Position numbers and translations under genes: made by a program. From Candidatus Uabimicrobium amorphum (GTDB taxonomy: Bacteria; Planctomycetota; Uabimicrobiia; Uabimicrobiales; Uabimicrobiaceae), in NCBI RefSeq assembly GCF_009002475.1, contig NZ_AP019860.1, positions 2,914,001 through 2,978,000 of the forward strand: a stretch of DNA of 64,000 nt, given 5' to 3'. Positions 1 to 8,696 of this stretch are shown in pieces. Every line of letters starts with the position of its first letter. Within the stretch, counting starts at the first letter, position 1. Below the pieces are notes generated by a model. That model worked only from the letters and a program-made list of their open reading frames with translations. It was not told the DNA's origin and did no database searches.

Positions 1-1062
1 CTGTACGGTGATGATTTTAATTCCCAAGCCACGGTCATCTCCAAAACCTTCGGCAACTTCTTTCAAGCGTTTGGTCAACTCTTTTATGATCGGTTGTTTG
101 TCAGAAAGTACTTCGTTAATAGACATCGTAGCGACTTTGTCTTTAATAGCGGCCTCTGCCTGTTCGCGTAGTTGTAGAGTCACAACGCGCATCGGATCCT
201 CAGCATCAGAAAAATCCAGACGTTGGTATGCTGTTTCAATATCATTGATAATCCACTGTACGTAAGCCTGTATCAAAATACCTTGCAGTTCTTTGCAAAT
301 CGTATTGGCACTGATGATGATTGTTTGCATCGAACTTGGCACCACTAAAAAAGAATCGCGGCGCGGATCGTAGCGAAAGGAGACACCTAAACCAATATTT
401 AGAGGCTTTTTGTAGCCACGTCGTGTGTGAACAACATACATATTCGGTGGAACAACGACAGATTTAAACATCCAACCAGTTACTTTCACTCCAAGAGAAC
501 TGGCACTATCTTTTTCCTCTTCAACAACTATAGCACCGCCACCGCCACCATTTCCTGGCTTTGGTACAACTTGCTTACGCGCTTTTTTATTGCGATTCAC
601 CCGCAATTGTTTTTCCAGATTATCTACTTCAGCAATTGCTTGCTGCATATACATATTACTTTTAGCGTCCATTTTTTCTTCCTGATTTAGCGAAAAGTCA
701 TCTATAAAATTGGTAAATTTTACTTCGGCAAAATTACTTGCCGCATTGCTTTGTTCGGCGTATGGAATTGAAATTTCGTCCACATTCATGCTTTGAGGGG
801 GTAGCGCTATGTTGTCGTTGCATACATTTGCAAAAATATCATCTTCGTCACCAAAAAGGCTATTGCATTCGTCCTCTTCATTGCATTCGTCCTGGTAATC
901 ATCAGAGTCATCATCGTAGTGATCAGAGTCATCCTCATCACACTCATTCTCTTCGTCATAATCAAAAGGATCTAGACAGTCAGATTGTGGATATGCGACC
1001 TCTTCATTTTGTGCGATTTGGTCGATGTTTGCCTCACGCCTTCTTCGCCTACGAGCGTTCAT
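1..1062 (-). CDS. SPFH/band-7 domain protein with acidic N-terminus (3' end outside window)
   Basis: An uninterrupted minus-strand frame of 354 codons runs from an ATG at 1062 off the left edge, so the C-terminus is missing. The N-terminus is a run of six arginines (MNARRRRRRE), then a strongly acidic, low-complexity stretch to about residue 75 (many D/E, several Cys). A Gln/Lys-rich linker with a five-glycine run follows. From about residue 165 the sequence looks like the stomatin/prohibitin/flotillin (SPFH) fold, e.g. VPPNMYVVHTRRG, VQWIINDIETAY, EAAIKDKVATMSINEVL and KRLKEVAEGFGDDRGLGIKI. SPFH proteins usually oligomerise at membranes. I see no N-terminal membrane anchor in the visible part; one may lie off the edge or be absent. 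It is divergent from the sialidase-like gene at 1165. Family call fairly firm; role unknown. Confidence 0.8.
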   Translation of the reverse strand, partial: MNARRRRRREANIDQIAQNEEVAYPQSDCLDPFDYDEENECDEDDSDHYDDDSDDYQDECNEEDECNSLFGDEDDIFANVCNDNIALPPQSMNVDEISIPYAEQSNAASNFAEVKFTNFIDDFSLNQEEKMDAKSNMYMQQAIAEVDNLEKQLRVNRNKKARKQVVPKPGNGGGGGAIVVEEEKDSASSLGVKVTGWMFKSVVVPPNMYVVHTRRGYKKPLNIGLGVSFRYDPRRDSFLVVPSSMQTIIISANTICKELQGILIQAYVQWIINDIETAYQRLDFSDAEDPMRVVTLQLREQAEAAIKDKVATMSINEVLSDKQPIIKELTKRLKEVAEGFGDDRGLGIKIITVQ

Positions 1063-1164
1063 TATAAACCTTTACATTCAGATTTAGTACTTTGGTGATT
1101 TCTTACAGTTTGTAAGAACCTTTTTTATTGCAACCATGTATCTATTATGTTATGTTCACTCATT

Positions 1165-2349
1165 ATGAAAACAAAAATAAAATACGAACTTATATATAAA
1201 ATTATATGCGTAATTTTCTGTTATGCAATGGCATTTTTTACATCTCCAACCACATGGCAAGACCGAGAAATTACAAAACCAAAGAGTCACACCAAAAAAG
1301 ATCCGGTATTTTCAGCAAAACTCATTGCTCCTGAATTCTCACAAAAGAAAAATCACGTGTCTTCTATCACCGCATTAGACGAAAAACGGCAAATGTGTGT
1401 TTGGTATGCTGGTTCTGAAGAAGGAGCAGCAGATGTAGAAATTTACGCGGCAATTAAAGAAGATGGCGTATGGTCTTCTCCGCAGAGCATTTTAGATTTG
1501 TCTACGTCTTCTACAGAATTACAACGCTATATACGCAAAGTGGGAAATGCAGTCGTTTTCAAAGACGCCAACAATGTACTATGGTTGTTTTATTGCACAG
1601 TCCCCATTGGTGGGTGGTCTATGGCACGTACCAACTATCGTTACTCTCATGACAATGGTAAAACTTGGAGTAAGAGCAAGGAACTTCTCTTAAATCCTTT
1701 TTTGAGTCTGAGCAATAACGTAAAAAACAAACCACTTTTGTTTGCAGATGGCAGCTTCTTGCTACCTTTATATCAAGAATTTATCAACAAATACGGGCTT
1801 GTACTTTGGGGAAAATTACATGAGGGCGAATTTAAATACATGGTACGTCGTATTAGTCATAAGTACAAATGTCTACAACCAACTCTTGTCCACCGTCAAA
1901 ACAGAACAATAGATGCTTATTGTCGCAATCGCGATAAAGGTCAAATGCTACATATGGAAAGTAGCGACTTAGGAATAAGCTGGTCTGCGGTAAATGAAGG
2001 GAATTTGCCAAATCCAAACTCAGGATTTGACATGCTGCATATTGCCGCACAAGAATATGTTGGCATTATCAACTATTCTCCCAAAGAGCGCGACAACCTT
2101 GTCGTCGTACATACGCAAAACGCAGGGAAAAAGTGGAACGTTCTGCACTACTTAGAAAACCCCATTCCCAAAGAGCAAGATGAACGTTTTAAAGCAATAG
2201 GTAAAATGGGTCATTACTACCAATATCCGGCGATCATCGAACAAGAGGGTAACTATCATCTTACATATACATGTTTTAACAAAATTAAATACACCACGTT
2301 TAATAGTGCTTGGTTAAACAAAAAACTACAAGAGGTCACAAAACAATGA
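1165..2349 (+). CDS. Sialidase-like (BNR/Asp-box) secreted or membrane-anchored protein
   Basis: Predicted beta-propeller of the sialidase/neuraminidase superfamily, about 394 residues. Asp-box-type motifs are visible (SHDNGKTWS, SSDLGISWS, TQNAGKKWN), as is the PNPNSGFD segment common in bacterial BNR proteins. The N-terminus (MKTKIKYELIYKIICVIFCY) is a Lys-rich n-region plus a hydrophobic stretch, i.e. a signal peptide or anchor. I prefer the ATG at 1165 to the one at 1147 because it gives the cleaner signal sequence; no Shine-Dalgarno is obvious for either. The stop overlaps the next start (ATGA at 2346), implying translational coupling. A paralogue without a signal lies at 13802-14731. 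Glycan hydrolysis is a family inference; the catalytic Arg triad was not verified. Confidence 0.75.
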   Translation: MKTKIKYELIYKIICVIFCYAMAFFTSPTTWQDREITKPKSHTKKDPVFSAKLIAPEFSQKKNHVSSITALDEKRQMCVWYAGSEEGAADVEIYAAIKEDGVWSSPQSILDLSTSSTELQRYIRKVGNAVVFKDANNVLWLFYCTVPIGGWSMARTNYRYSHDNGKTWSKSKELLLNPFLSLSNNVKNKPLLFADGSFLLPLYQEFINKYGLVLWGKLHEGEFKYMVRRISHKYKCLQPTLVHRQNRTIDAYCRNRDKGQMLHMESSDLGISWSAVNEGNLPNPNSGFDMLHIAAQEYVGIINYSPKERDNLVVVHTQNAGKKWNVLHYLENPIPKEQDERFKAIGKMGHYYQYPAIIEQEGNYHLTYTCFNKIKYTTFNSAWLNKKLQEVTKQ

Positions 2350-2951
2350 GCGGGATTCTAGAATACACAACGATTTTCTTATTCATTACGTTGATCTTTG
2401 CCAAGTTACTCATAAACGTAAAACATGGAAAGTTCATCGCATGTATTTGCAGTTCATGCGTCACATTTATACCTTTAGGACAACTTAGTACCGCACAATA
2501 CATTCTCTCCATTCACCCCACTTTCTCGTTTACGAGTTGTGCAATGATTTTTATGTTATTGCTGCGTCAATTCACAGGTAAGTATTTCATCTCTTCGCGG
2601 GAAATGAAGTATTTTGTGCGGTGGAACGTGGTATTAGGAATAGTTCTCTACCTAAGTTCTTTTGCACTTCTCCCATTCGACATGTATTTTTATGGATTTT
2701 TCTTTTCCTCTTGGTTTGTATTTTTTTGTATCGTAAATATACTTTGTGCTATTGCCAACCTCCACACCCTATTTTACGTTCTCTTAGGATGTGTCTTGTG
2801 TTTTATAGCGCAATGCGGTTACTCACGTAACTACTTTGATTACCTTATAGATCCCTTGCTATTCTTCAGTTGTGTATTTATCTTAGTAAAAAACAATATT
2901 ATTTTAATTAGAAAGTCTAACAATGTTTCGCGAAAAGAACTCGTGGGTTGA
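2346..2951 (+). CDS. Polytopic membrane protein, unknown function
   Basis: A 201-residue, highly hydrophobic protein with about six predicted membrane spans and short loops, e.g. TTIFLFITLIFAKLLI near the start and a hydrophobic run before the basic C-terminus (RKSNNVSRKELVG). Start chosen at the ATG whose last two bases overlap the upstream TGA (ATGA), the classic coupling arrangement; a longer frame from 2310 lies inside the sialidase-like gene. Its 3' end overlaps the next gene by 29 bp. No family recognised. The tight overlaps on both sides suggest it works with the sialidase-like protein and the following membrane protein. Confidence 0.65.
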   Translation: MSGILEYTTIFLFITLIFAKLLINVKHGKFIACICSSCVTFIPLGQLSTAQYILSIHPTFSFTSCAMIFMLLLRQFTGKYFISSREMKYFVRWNVVLGIVLYLSSFALLPFDMYFYGFFFSSWFVFFCIVNILCAIANLHTLFYVLLGCVLCFIAQCGYSRNYFDYLIDPLLFFSCVFILVKNNIILIRKSNNVSRKELVG

Positions 2952-3621
2952 ATACCTTGCTATTTTTGTAGTATTTTCCTTGGTAATCTTAGGTATTTAT
3001 CTCGCCATTTTTCATCAAGATTACTACAAGAACACCTATGCCGAAGAAGATGGCTTTATCGAATCATTGACGGTAGTATCTCTTTTATTTGCTAGCTCCA
3101 TTTGTGTCGTTCGCGCATTCAAAATTGGCAAAACACGCGGAGTGACTTTTTTAACGAGCCTATGCTTATTAAGCTTAGTTTTTATCTTTGGTGCGGGAGA
3201 AGAAATTTCTTGGGGACAAAGAATTTTTGACATCGAAACTCCTGAATTTTTTCAACAGCACAACGCACAGCAAGAGACAAATTTTCACAATTTAAAAGTA
3301 TTTGGTGTAAAGATCAACAAACTCGTTTTTGGTAAAATACTCTCTGTAGTTGTTATCTTATACTTAGTGGTACTACCTGTTTTGTATAGACGCCAAGAAT
3401 GGGTACAAAAACTGGTACGCACCTTTGCGATTCCTTTACCAAAACTTATTTACATTTTAAGCTATATCGCATTATTTTTAATTTTGTTGACCATTTCCTC
3501 CAAACACCGTGGAGAACTACTAGAATTTGGTGGGGCAACTTTATTCGCTTTTATCATACTTTTCCCTGCCAACAAAGAATTATTTGTTGTAGAGACACAA
3601 CAATCGCAGGAAAATTCTTAA
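2923..3621 (+). CDS. Membrane protein with GAGEEISWGQRIF motif, unknown function
   Basis: A 232-residue protein with about six membrane spans. The most distinctive stretch is GAGEEISWGQRIF followed by ETPEFFQQHNAQ and ETNFHNL, acidic and aromatic residues next to a membrane segment. I recall this motif from widespread uncharacterised bacterial membrane proteins, but cannot name a function. The polar conserved motif in a hydrophobic protein suggests an intramembrane active site or binding site. Its start overlaps the upstream gene by 29 bp and has no Shine-Dalgarno, so it is probably translationally coupled as third gene of the unit. T-rich sequence at 3681-3699 may end the transcript. Confidence 0.7.
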   Translation: MFREKNSWVEYLAIFVVFSLVILGIYLAIFHQDYYKNTYAEEDGFIESLTVVSLLFASSICVVRAFKIGKTRGVTFLTSLCLLSLVFIFGAGEEISWGQRIFDIETPEFFQQHNAQQETNFHNLKVFGVKINKLVFGKILSVVVILYLVVLPVLYRRQEWVQKLVRTFAIPLPKLIYILSYIALFLILLTISSKHRGELLEFGGATLFAFIILFPANKELFVVETQQSQENS

Positions 3622-3702
3622 AGTTCTGTAAAAAAAAATTATTGTTAAATCACTGAACAAAAAAGCTTTATAAAAAAAGATCTTTTTTTTTTATTTTTTG
3701 TA

Positions 3703-3730
3703 TTGATTTTTAAATTACTTTATCTATAAT
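3703..3730 (+). promoter_or_regulatory. Candidate promoter of tRNA-Pro / maltokinase
   Basis: TTGATT (3703-3708), a 16-bp spacer and a perfect TATAAT (3725-3730), ending 7 nt before the mature tRNA 5' end. It matches the vegetative -35/-10 consensus and lies in a very AT-rich stretch (3660-3735) after the upstream membrane-protein gene. Confidence 0.6.
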
Positions 3731-3737
3731 TACGAGC

Positions 3738-3812
<75 letters not shown>

Positions 3813-3819
3813 TACTACA

Positions 3820-5271
3820 ATGAAACATTTCTATAAAAACACATCTTTTATACAAAAACTTTCCTCATACATAACCACACAACGCTGGTACAGAGGAAAA
3901 GCAGAAACTCTTCACAACATCTCTATTGATGATGTCATTGAAATTGGCAAAGAACAATACCTACTCATCGTAACCACTCACAGCAATTCAGCACACAACA
4001 AATATGTTGTTACTCTTATTGTTTCCGTCACACACAAAAACAAACCACTATTTGATTTTTGTGAAAATGACCAAATGCTGTTTGTTTATGATGGCTGTGA
4101 AGATGAAGAGTATTGTAAAAATTTATGGCAAATCATTTCGTCTTCACAAAATGATGAACTACAAAGTTTTGTTATCGACAATAGTGTAGACCTAGCGGTA
4201 CAAAAAGCTCATACGCCAAATTCAGAACAAAGTAATACCAATATCATCTATGACGATAAGTGGCTAGTCAAAATCTTCCGCCAACCACAATTTGGTGCAA
4301 ATCCTGATTTAGAGATCAATGTATTCTTGAGCGAAAATCGTTTCCCTCACGTGCCAAAGACCATAGCAGGCCTTCGCTATATTTCTGCAGAAGGAAAAAG
4401 CATGGACATCGCCATCGTGCAACAGCTAGTAGATGGTGCCAGCGATTGCTGGGAATACGTCGTTCAATTGGCCAGTGATTACTTATCACAATCCACACAG
4501 GAAAATTTCACACGACACTCTATTTTTAGCGGCTTTAAAAAAACGCCAAATACAATGGAGGCCTCTGTACAATTTGCGAAGTTACTTGGGCAACGCACAG
4601 CACAACTTCACTTAGCTTTGGCAAATTCGGACAATGCAAACTTTTCTCCACAGCGCATTGATAGTACATATCTAACAAATTTATACGATGGCTTTTGTGA
4701 AATTTTGTCTGAAGTTGCTGATTTACTACAAAAAACAGAGCCTACAGCAAACATCGCTCGTTTTCTAGAGGCAACACCTCTCTTGAAAAAACATTTTGAG
4801 TCCCTAATCACTTCCCCTATAGAAGGATACTGTATCCGCTGTCATGGCGACTATCATCTAGGGCAAGTACTCAAAATAAACTCAGATGTTGTCATTCTTG
4901 ATTTTGAAGGTGAACCACTGCGAACAATAGAGGAAAGACGTCAAAAGCAATCTCCGTTTAAAGACATTGCCGGTATGATACGTTCATTTAACTATGCAGG
5001 TTTTAAAGCAGCCATTGATTTGAATAATGAGAATTTTCCCAAAATAAACTTTTGGGGAAACACCATGGCAATCACTTTCTTAAATGAGTATCTCAACGTT
5101 GCCAATGGTGGGCAATTTTTGTCGCAAAACAAACAGCAACAACAAGTGCTGCTGCAATTATTTTTATTTGACAAAGCCCTTTATGAATTAAAATACGAAC
5201 TCAACAACCGTCCGGATTGGCTTCACATTCCTCTATGTGGTATAATTTCTTTATTAGAAGATATACAGTAA
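3820..5271 (+). CDS. mak: Maltokinase-like protein (maltose-1-phosphate forming)
   Basis: A 483-residue protein resembling bacterial maltokinase (Mak/Pep2), which phosphorylates maltose with ATP to make maltose-1-phosphate for the GlgE alpha-glucan pathway. Family marks: N-terminal cap segment with TQRWYRGK, the phosphotransferase motif CHGDYHLGQVL, the metal-binding VVILDFEGEP, and EERRQKQSPFKDIAGMIRSF. Length is normal for a stand-alone enzyme; it is not fused to trehalose synthase, as in many bacteria, and no treS or glgE is in the window. The reading frame stays open back through the tRNA to 3754, but the ATG at 3820 is the first start outside the tRNA. It has no Shine-Dalgarno and sits 7 nt after the tRNA, so co-transcription with tRNA-Pro is likely. 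Confidence 0.85.
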   Translation: MKHFYKNTSFIQKLSSYITTQRWYRGKAETLHNISIDDVIEIGKEQYLLIVTTHSNSAHNKYVVTLIVSVTHKNKPLFDFCENDQMLFVYDGCEDEEYCKNLWQIISSSQNDELQSFVIDNSVDLAVQKAHTPNSEQSNTNIIYDDKWLVKIFRQPQFGANPDLEINVFLSENRFPHVPKTIAGLRYISAEGKSMDIAIVQQLVDGASDCWEYVVQLASDYLSQSTQENFTRHSIFSGFKKTPNTMEASVQFAKLLGQRTAQLHLALANSDNANFSPQRIDSTYLTNLYDGFCEILSEVADLLQKTEPTANIARFLEATPLLKKHFESLITSPIEGYCIRCHGDYHLGQVLKINSDVVILDFEGEPLRTIEERRQKQSPFKDIAGMIRSFNYAGFKAAIDLNNENFPKINFWGNTMAITFLNEYLNVANGGQFLSQNKQQQQVLLQLFLFDKALYELKYELNNRPDWLHIPLCGIISLLEDIQ

Positions 5272-5370
5272 CATTTCGCAAAATCCACTTTTCCACAGAA
5301 CTCAGTAAAGCAAAATTTCGAACGATGTAAGTTCTGTCAATATTTACCGACTAATACGATAGTTTTTATC

Positions 5371-5400
5371 AGGGTGTCATCAATCAAAGTGACACACCTA
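5371..5400. repeat. Short inverted repeat of the TAGGGCGTGTC family
   Basis: In the 158-bp gap before the dsbD-like gene, AGGGTGTCA (5371-5379) and TGACACACCT (5390-5399) form a small hairpin with a 10-nt loop reading TCAATCAAAG. The left half resembles the ends of the elements at 15429-15488 and 41091-41442 (GTGTCATCAATTAAAG). It lies 30 nt upstream of the start codon, in the probable 5' leader. It could be a degenerate element or a leader hairpin. Confidence 0.5.
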
Positions 5401-5429
5401 TTCGCATTCGTAACAAGAAAGGATCTCCC

Positions 5430-7571
5430 ATGAAAAAACTGTGGTTGTGTATTGTAGCATTGCTTTTGCCTTTTTTATATGCGCAAATGGACATGCCTGA
5501 CCCCGTTGACGCAGAACTTGTATCGGAACAGCAAACGATAGAGCCGGGTAAATCATTCTGGGTTTCTGTCACTTTCAAAATAGATGATCATTGGCATACG
5601 TACTGGAAAAATCCAGGTTCTTCGGGACTACCAACAACCATTGATTGGAAACTACCTAAAGGTGTTACCGCAAGTGACATTTACTGGGCAACCCCCATGT
5701 GGATCAACGCCAGCGGACTCGTCTCTCTTGCTTATGAACACGAAGTGGCACACCTTGTAAAAATTAGTGTCGATAAAAGCTTTTCGGCAAAAACTTTAGA
5801 GTTAAATGCGAACGTAGATTGGTTAGTGTGCACCGATGTTGGTGAACTCGCAGGATGCTATCCTGGGAGCGCCAAAGTTAGCCTATCTCTTCCCGTATCA
5901 AAGTCACAAATTTCACAAAGCCACAAAGCTTTTTTTCAAAAAGCACGTACGCAACTGCCCAAAGCGGATGAAGATTGGCAAGTGCTTGCCAGCCGTAATG
6001 ATAACACATTGAAAATTTTTCTCGTCAACGCCACAGCAAAAAAACAGTATGACAAAATAACTTTTTTTCCTCACCAAGAAATTTTTAAGTTAGAAGCAAA
6101 GCAGAAATTATCTTTTCAAGATGGTGTTTATATACTAGAGACAACACTTGCTGATACCGCTTCGAAAAAACTTGCAGAAATTTCTGGAGATATACAATTA
6201 CCGGAAAAAAGCATTGCGGTAAATGTTGGTGTTGTCAACCAAAAAGTCGATGCCGCCAAGGTCAAAGATTTAATCAAAAATGGCGTCATTGAAACCAGTA
6301 GTTCTGAATCTGTTGACATTTTCCTTTTGCTACTAAATGCACTTTTTGCATTCTTAGGAGGAATAATTTTAAATGCCATGCCATGTGTTCTTCCGGTCAT
6401 CTCCCTAAAGATCTTTAGTTTTATTGAAGATGCCGGAGGAGACAAAAGTAAAATATGGAAAAGTGGTTTGGCTTTTACCGCAGGTGTTTTAGTATCTTTT
6501 TGGGTCTTAGTGGGGCTGCTTTTTGCCATTCGCGATTTTGGTCTATTTGGTATTGAAGGGGCTGTTTGGGGATATCAATTACAATCCTCCACTTTTGTGA
6601 TGGTTATCGTTATGGGTTTGATCGTTTTTTCTCTCAACCTGTTCGGTATTTTTGAAATAGGAACCTCTCTCTCAAGTATTGGTAGCCAAACAAAAAAAAC
6701 TTCCGGCTTGTTTTCCTCTTTCGCCACAGGGGTATTGACAACGATTATAGCCACCCCATGTAGCGCACCGTTCATGGCGACCGCCATTGGCTTTGCTCTT
6801 GCACAAACAACCGTCATTGGTTTTTCTATTTTTACATCGATGGCCCTTGGGTTAGCATTTCCTTATTTGGTACTGTCGTTATTCCCCGGCTGGTTGAAAT
6901 TATTGCCAAAACCAGGACGGTGGATGGAGTCATTTAAAAAAGCACTGGCGTTCCCGATGCTTGGCACAGCGGCATGGCAATTTTCTGTTCTTCTAAAACT
7001 TGTGGCAAATGACATGTACGAGGCCGAGCAAGTAGTATTTGACGGTCTATTTGCTGCGCTATTTATTAGTCTGGCACTATGGGTATATGGTCGTTGGGGA
7101 ATGAGCAAAAAACGTATGCAAGCTTTCGTATATTCTTTTATTTTTTTTGCTGTAGGTATTTACTTTTGTCATTCCGCTCTAAACCCCCAACCGGAAACAT
7201 GGATAAAATTTTCCCCACAGAAAGTAGAACAACTCACCGCACAGGACAAACCTGTATTTATCGATTTTACCGCGGCATGGTGCATTACTTGTCAGCTAAA
7301 TAAAAAAGTGGCCCTGCGCACAGAAGAAGCCACGAAAACATTTAAAGAGTATGGTGTGGTAACCATGAGTGCTGACTGGACAAAACGCAACAAAGTGATT
7401 GGTGATTACCTAAAAAAATTCGGGCGCAATAGTGTTCCTTTGTATTTGCTATATCATGGAGAAAGTGGAGAATACACAATATTACCACAAATACTAACCA
7501 ACGATATCGTCATTGGAACCCTCAAAGAAAAGTTAAAGCCAAAGCAAAAACAAACAAACAAAAAAAAGTAA
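5430..7571 (+). CDS. DsbD/ScsB-family thiol:disulfide interchange protein
   Basis: Membrane electron-transfer protein carrying reducing power from cytoplasmic thioredoxin to the periplasm. 713 residues: signal peptide (MKKLWLCIVALLLPFLYA), then a periplasmic beta domain of DsbD/ScsB N-terminal type with a Cys pair (LVCTDVGELAGC). The central CcdA-like bundle of about eight spans carries its two reactive cysteines in NAMPCVLPV (near residue 318) and TPCSAPF (near 443). A C-terminal periplasmic thioredoxin-like domain has WCITC (near 617-621). All expected redox cysteines are present. AAAGGA precedes the ATG. It is first in an apparent operon with the radical-SAM gene 12 nt on and the kinase 12 nt after that. 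The kinase's outer CxxC tail is a plausible substrate, by inference. Confidence 0.9.
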   Translation: MKKLWLCIVALLLPFLYAQMDMPDPVDAELVSEQQTIEPGKSFWVSVTFKIDDHWHTYWKNPGSSGLPTTIDWKLPKGVTASDIYWATPMWINASGLVSLAYEHEVAHLVKISVDKSFSAKTLELNANVDWLVCTDVGELAGCYPGSAKVSLSLPVSKSQISQSHKAFFQKARTQLPKADEDWQVLASRNDNTLKIFLVNATAKKQYDKITFFPHQEIFKLEAKQKLSFQDGVYILETTLADTASKKLAEISGDIQLPEKSIAVNVGVVNQKVDAAKVKDLIKNGVIETSSSESVDIFLLLLNALFAFLGGIILNAMPCVLPVISLKIFSFIEDAGGDKSKIWKSGLAFTAGVLVSFWVLVGLLFAIRDFGLFGIEGAVWGYQLQSSTFVMVIVMGLIVFSLNLFGIFEIGTSLSSIGSQTKKTSGLFSSFATGVLTTIIATPCSAPFMATAIGFALAQTTVIGFSIFTSMALGLAFPYLVLSLFPGWLKLLPKPGRWMESFKKALAFPMLGTAAWQFSVLLKLVANDMYEAEQVVFDGLFAALFISLALWVYGRWGMSKKRMQAFVYSFIFFAVGIYFCHSALNPQPETWIKFSPQKVEQLTAQDKPVFIDFTAAWCITCQLNKKVALRTEEATKTFKEYGVVTMSADWTKRNKVIGDYLKKFGRNSVPLYLLYHGESGEYTILPQILTNDIVIGTLKEKLKPKQKQTNKKK

Positions 7572-7583
7572 CAGGAGTAAAAA

Positions 7584-8684
7584 ATGAGTAACTACATTGC
7601 ACAAGATTCCTACACAGTACCAGGAAAATATTGGACGATGTTAGATAATGGTAAAATCCGTTGTGATTTATGCCCTCGCTATTGTAAACTCCAGGAAAAC
7701 CAGCGCGGACTATGTTTTGTCCGCGCGCGGAAAAACGATGAAATGGTACTGACAACATATGGGCGTTCGAGTGGATTTTGCGTGGATCCTATTGAGAAAA
7801 AACCGCTAAATCACTTTCTCCCAGGTACCCCTATTTTATCCTTTGGAACGGCGGGCTGTAATCTAACATGTAAATTTTGTCAAAACTGGGACATCAGCAA
7901 ATCTCGTGAAATAGATACCTTAGCAGACCAAGCTTCTCCAGAGCTTATTGCCAAGGTAGCTCATGAGTTGGGGTGTTCAAGTGTTGCGTTCACCTACAAT
8001 GACCCGGTCATTTTCCTAGAGTATGCCGTCGATGTCGCCAAGGCATGTCATGAGCTAGGGATCAAAACGGTAGCCGTAACCGCAGGAGAAATATGCGAAG
8101 AACCACGGCGCGAATTTTTTGCCCATATGGATGCCGCCAATGTCGATTTAAAAGCATTTACGCAAAGATTCTACAAAGAAATTTGTACGGGGGATTTGCA
8201 AACGGTCCTCGATACGCTAGTGTATCTAAAACACCATACCAACGTATGGATTGAAACAACCACTCTTCTCATTCCAGGAGAAAATGACTCGGCCCAAGAA
8301 ATTGACGAAATGACATCGTGGGTTGTGGAAAATCTCGGTTGTGATGTTCCCATGCACTTTACCGCTTTTCATCCAGACTGGAAAATGTTAGACAAACCGA
8401 GTACTCCTCCACAAACATTATCTATGGCTCGTAAAATAGCGATAAAAAACGGTGTGCGCTATGCTTATACTGGTAACGTCCATGACAAAAAAGGCGGTAG
8501 CACCCTATGCCATAACTGTGGTGAATCGTTAATAGTTCGCGATTGGTATGTGCTACACGAGTGGAACCTACAACAAGGTAATTGCAACAAGTGTGGCACA
8601 AAATGCGCTGGTGTTTTCGAAGACAAGCCCGGCGATTGGGGAAGCAAACGCTTACCTGTGCGTTTAAAAGATTTTGTTTTATAA
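7584..8684 (+). CDS. amrS: AmmeMemoRadiSam-type radical SAM enzyme
   Basis: Member of the AmrS group of radical S-adenosylmethionine proteins, 366 residues. An N-terminal Cys cluster (CDLCPRYCKLQ, residues 27-34, then RGLC) precedes the SAM-cluster motif CNLTCKFC (C92, C96, C99). Further marks are VAFTYNDPVIFLEY and TAGEICEEPRREFF. A C-terminal zinc-ribbon-like part has CHNCGES and CNKCGTKC. Its substrate in the AmmeMemoRadiSam system is not established as far as I know; the usual AMMECR1 and Memo partner genes are not in this window. CAGGAG precedes the ATG. Spacing of 12 nt on both sides places it in one operon with the dsbD-like gene and the kinase. Confidence 0.9.
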   Translation: MSNYIAQDSYTVPGKYWTMLDNGKIRCDLCPRYCKLQENQRGLCFVRARKNDEMVLTTYGRSSGFCVDPIEKKPLNHFLPGTPILSFGTAGCNLTCKFCQNWDISKSREIDTLADQASPELIAKVAHELGCSSVAFTYNDPVIFLEYAVDVAKACHELGIKTVAVTAGEICEEPRREFFAHMDAANVDLKAFTQRFYKEICTGDLQTVLDTLVYLKHHTNVWIETTTLLIPGENDSAQEIDEMTSWVVENLGCDVPMHFTAFHPDWKMLDKPSTPPQTLSMARKIAIKNGVRYAYTGNVHDKKGGSTLCHNCGESLIVRDWYVLHEWNLQQGNCNKCGTKCAGVFEDKPGDWGSKRLPVRLKDFVL

Positions 8685-8696
8685 AACGGACGATTT

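Noticed and set aside
738..1067. 109-codon plus-strand frame over the SPFH N-terminus
   Set aside because: Antisense shadow of the continuous 354-codon minus-strand frame; His/Arg-rich from the acidic codons.
3672..3699. Intrinsic terminator with AAAAAAAGATCTTTTTTT
   Set aside because: The palindrome has no loop and no GC stem; T-rich sequence alone is weak evidence.
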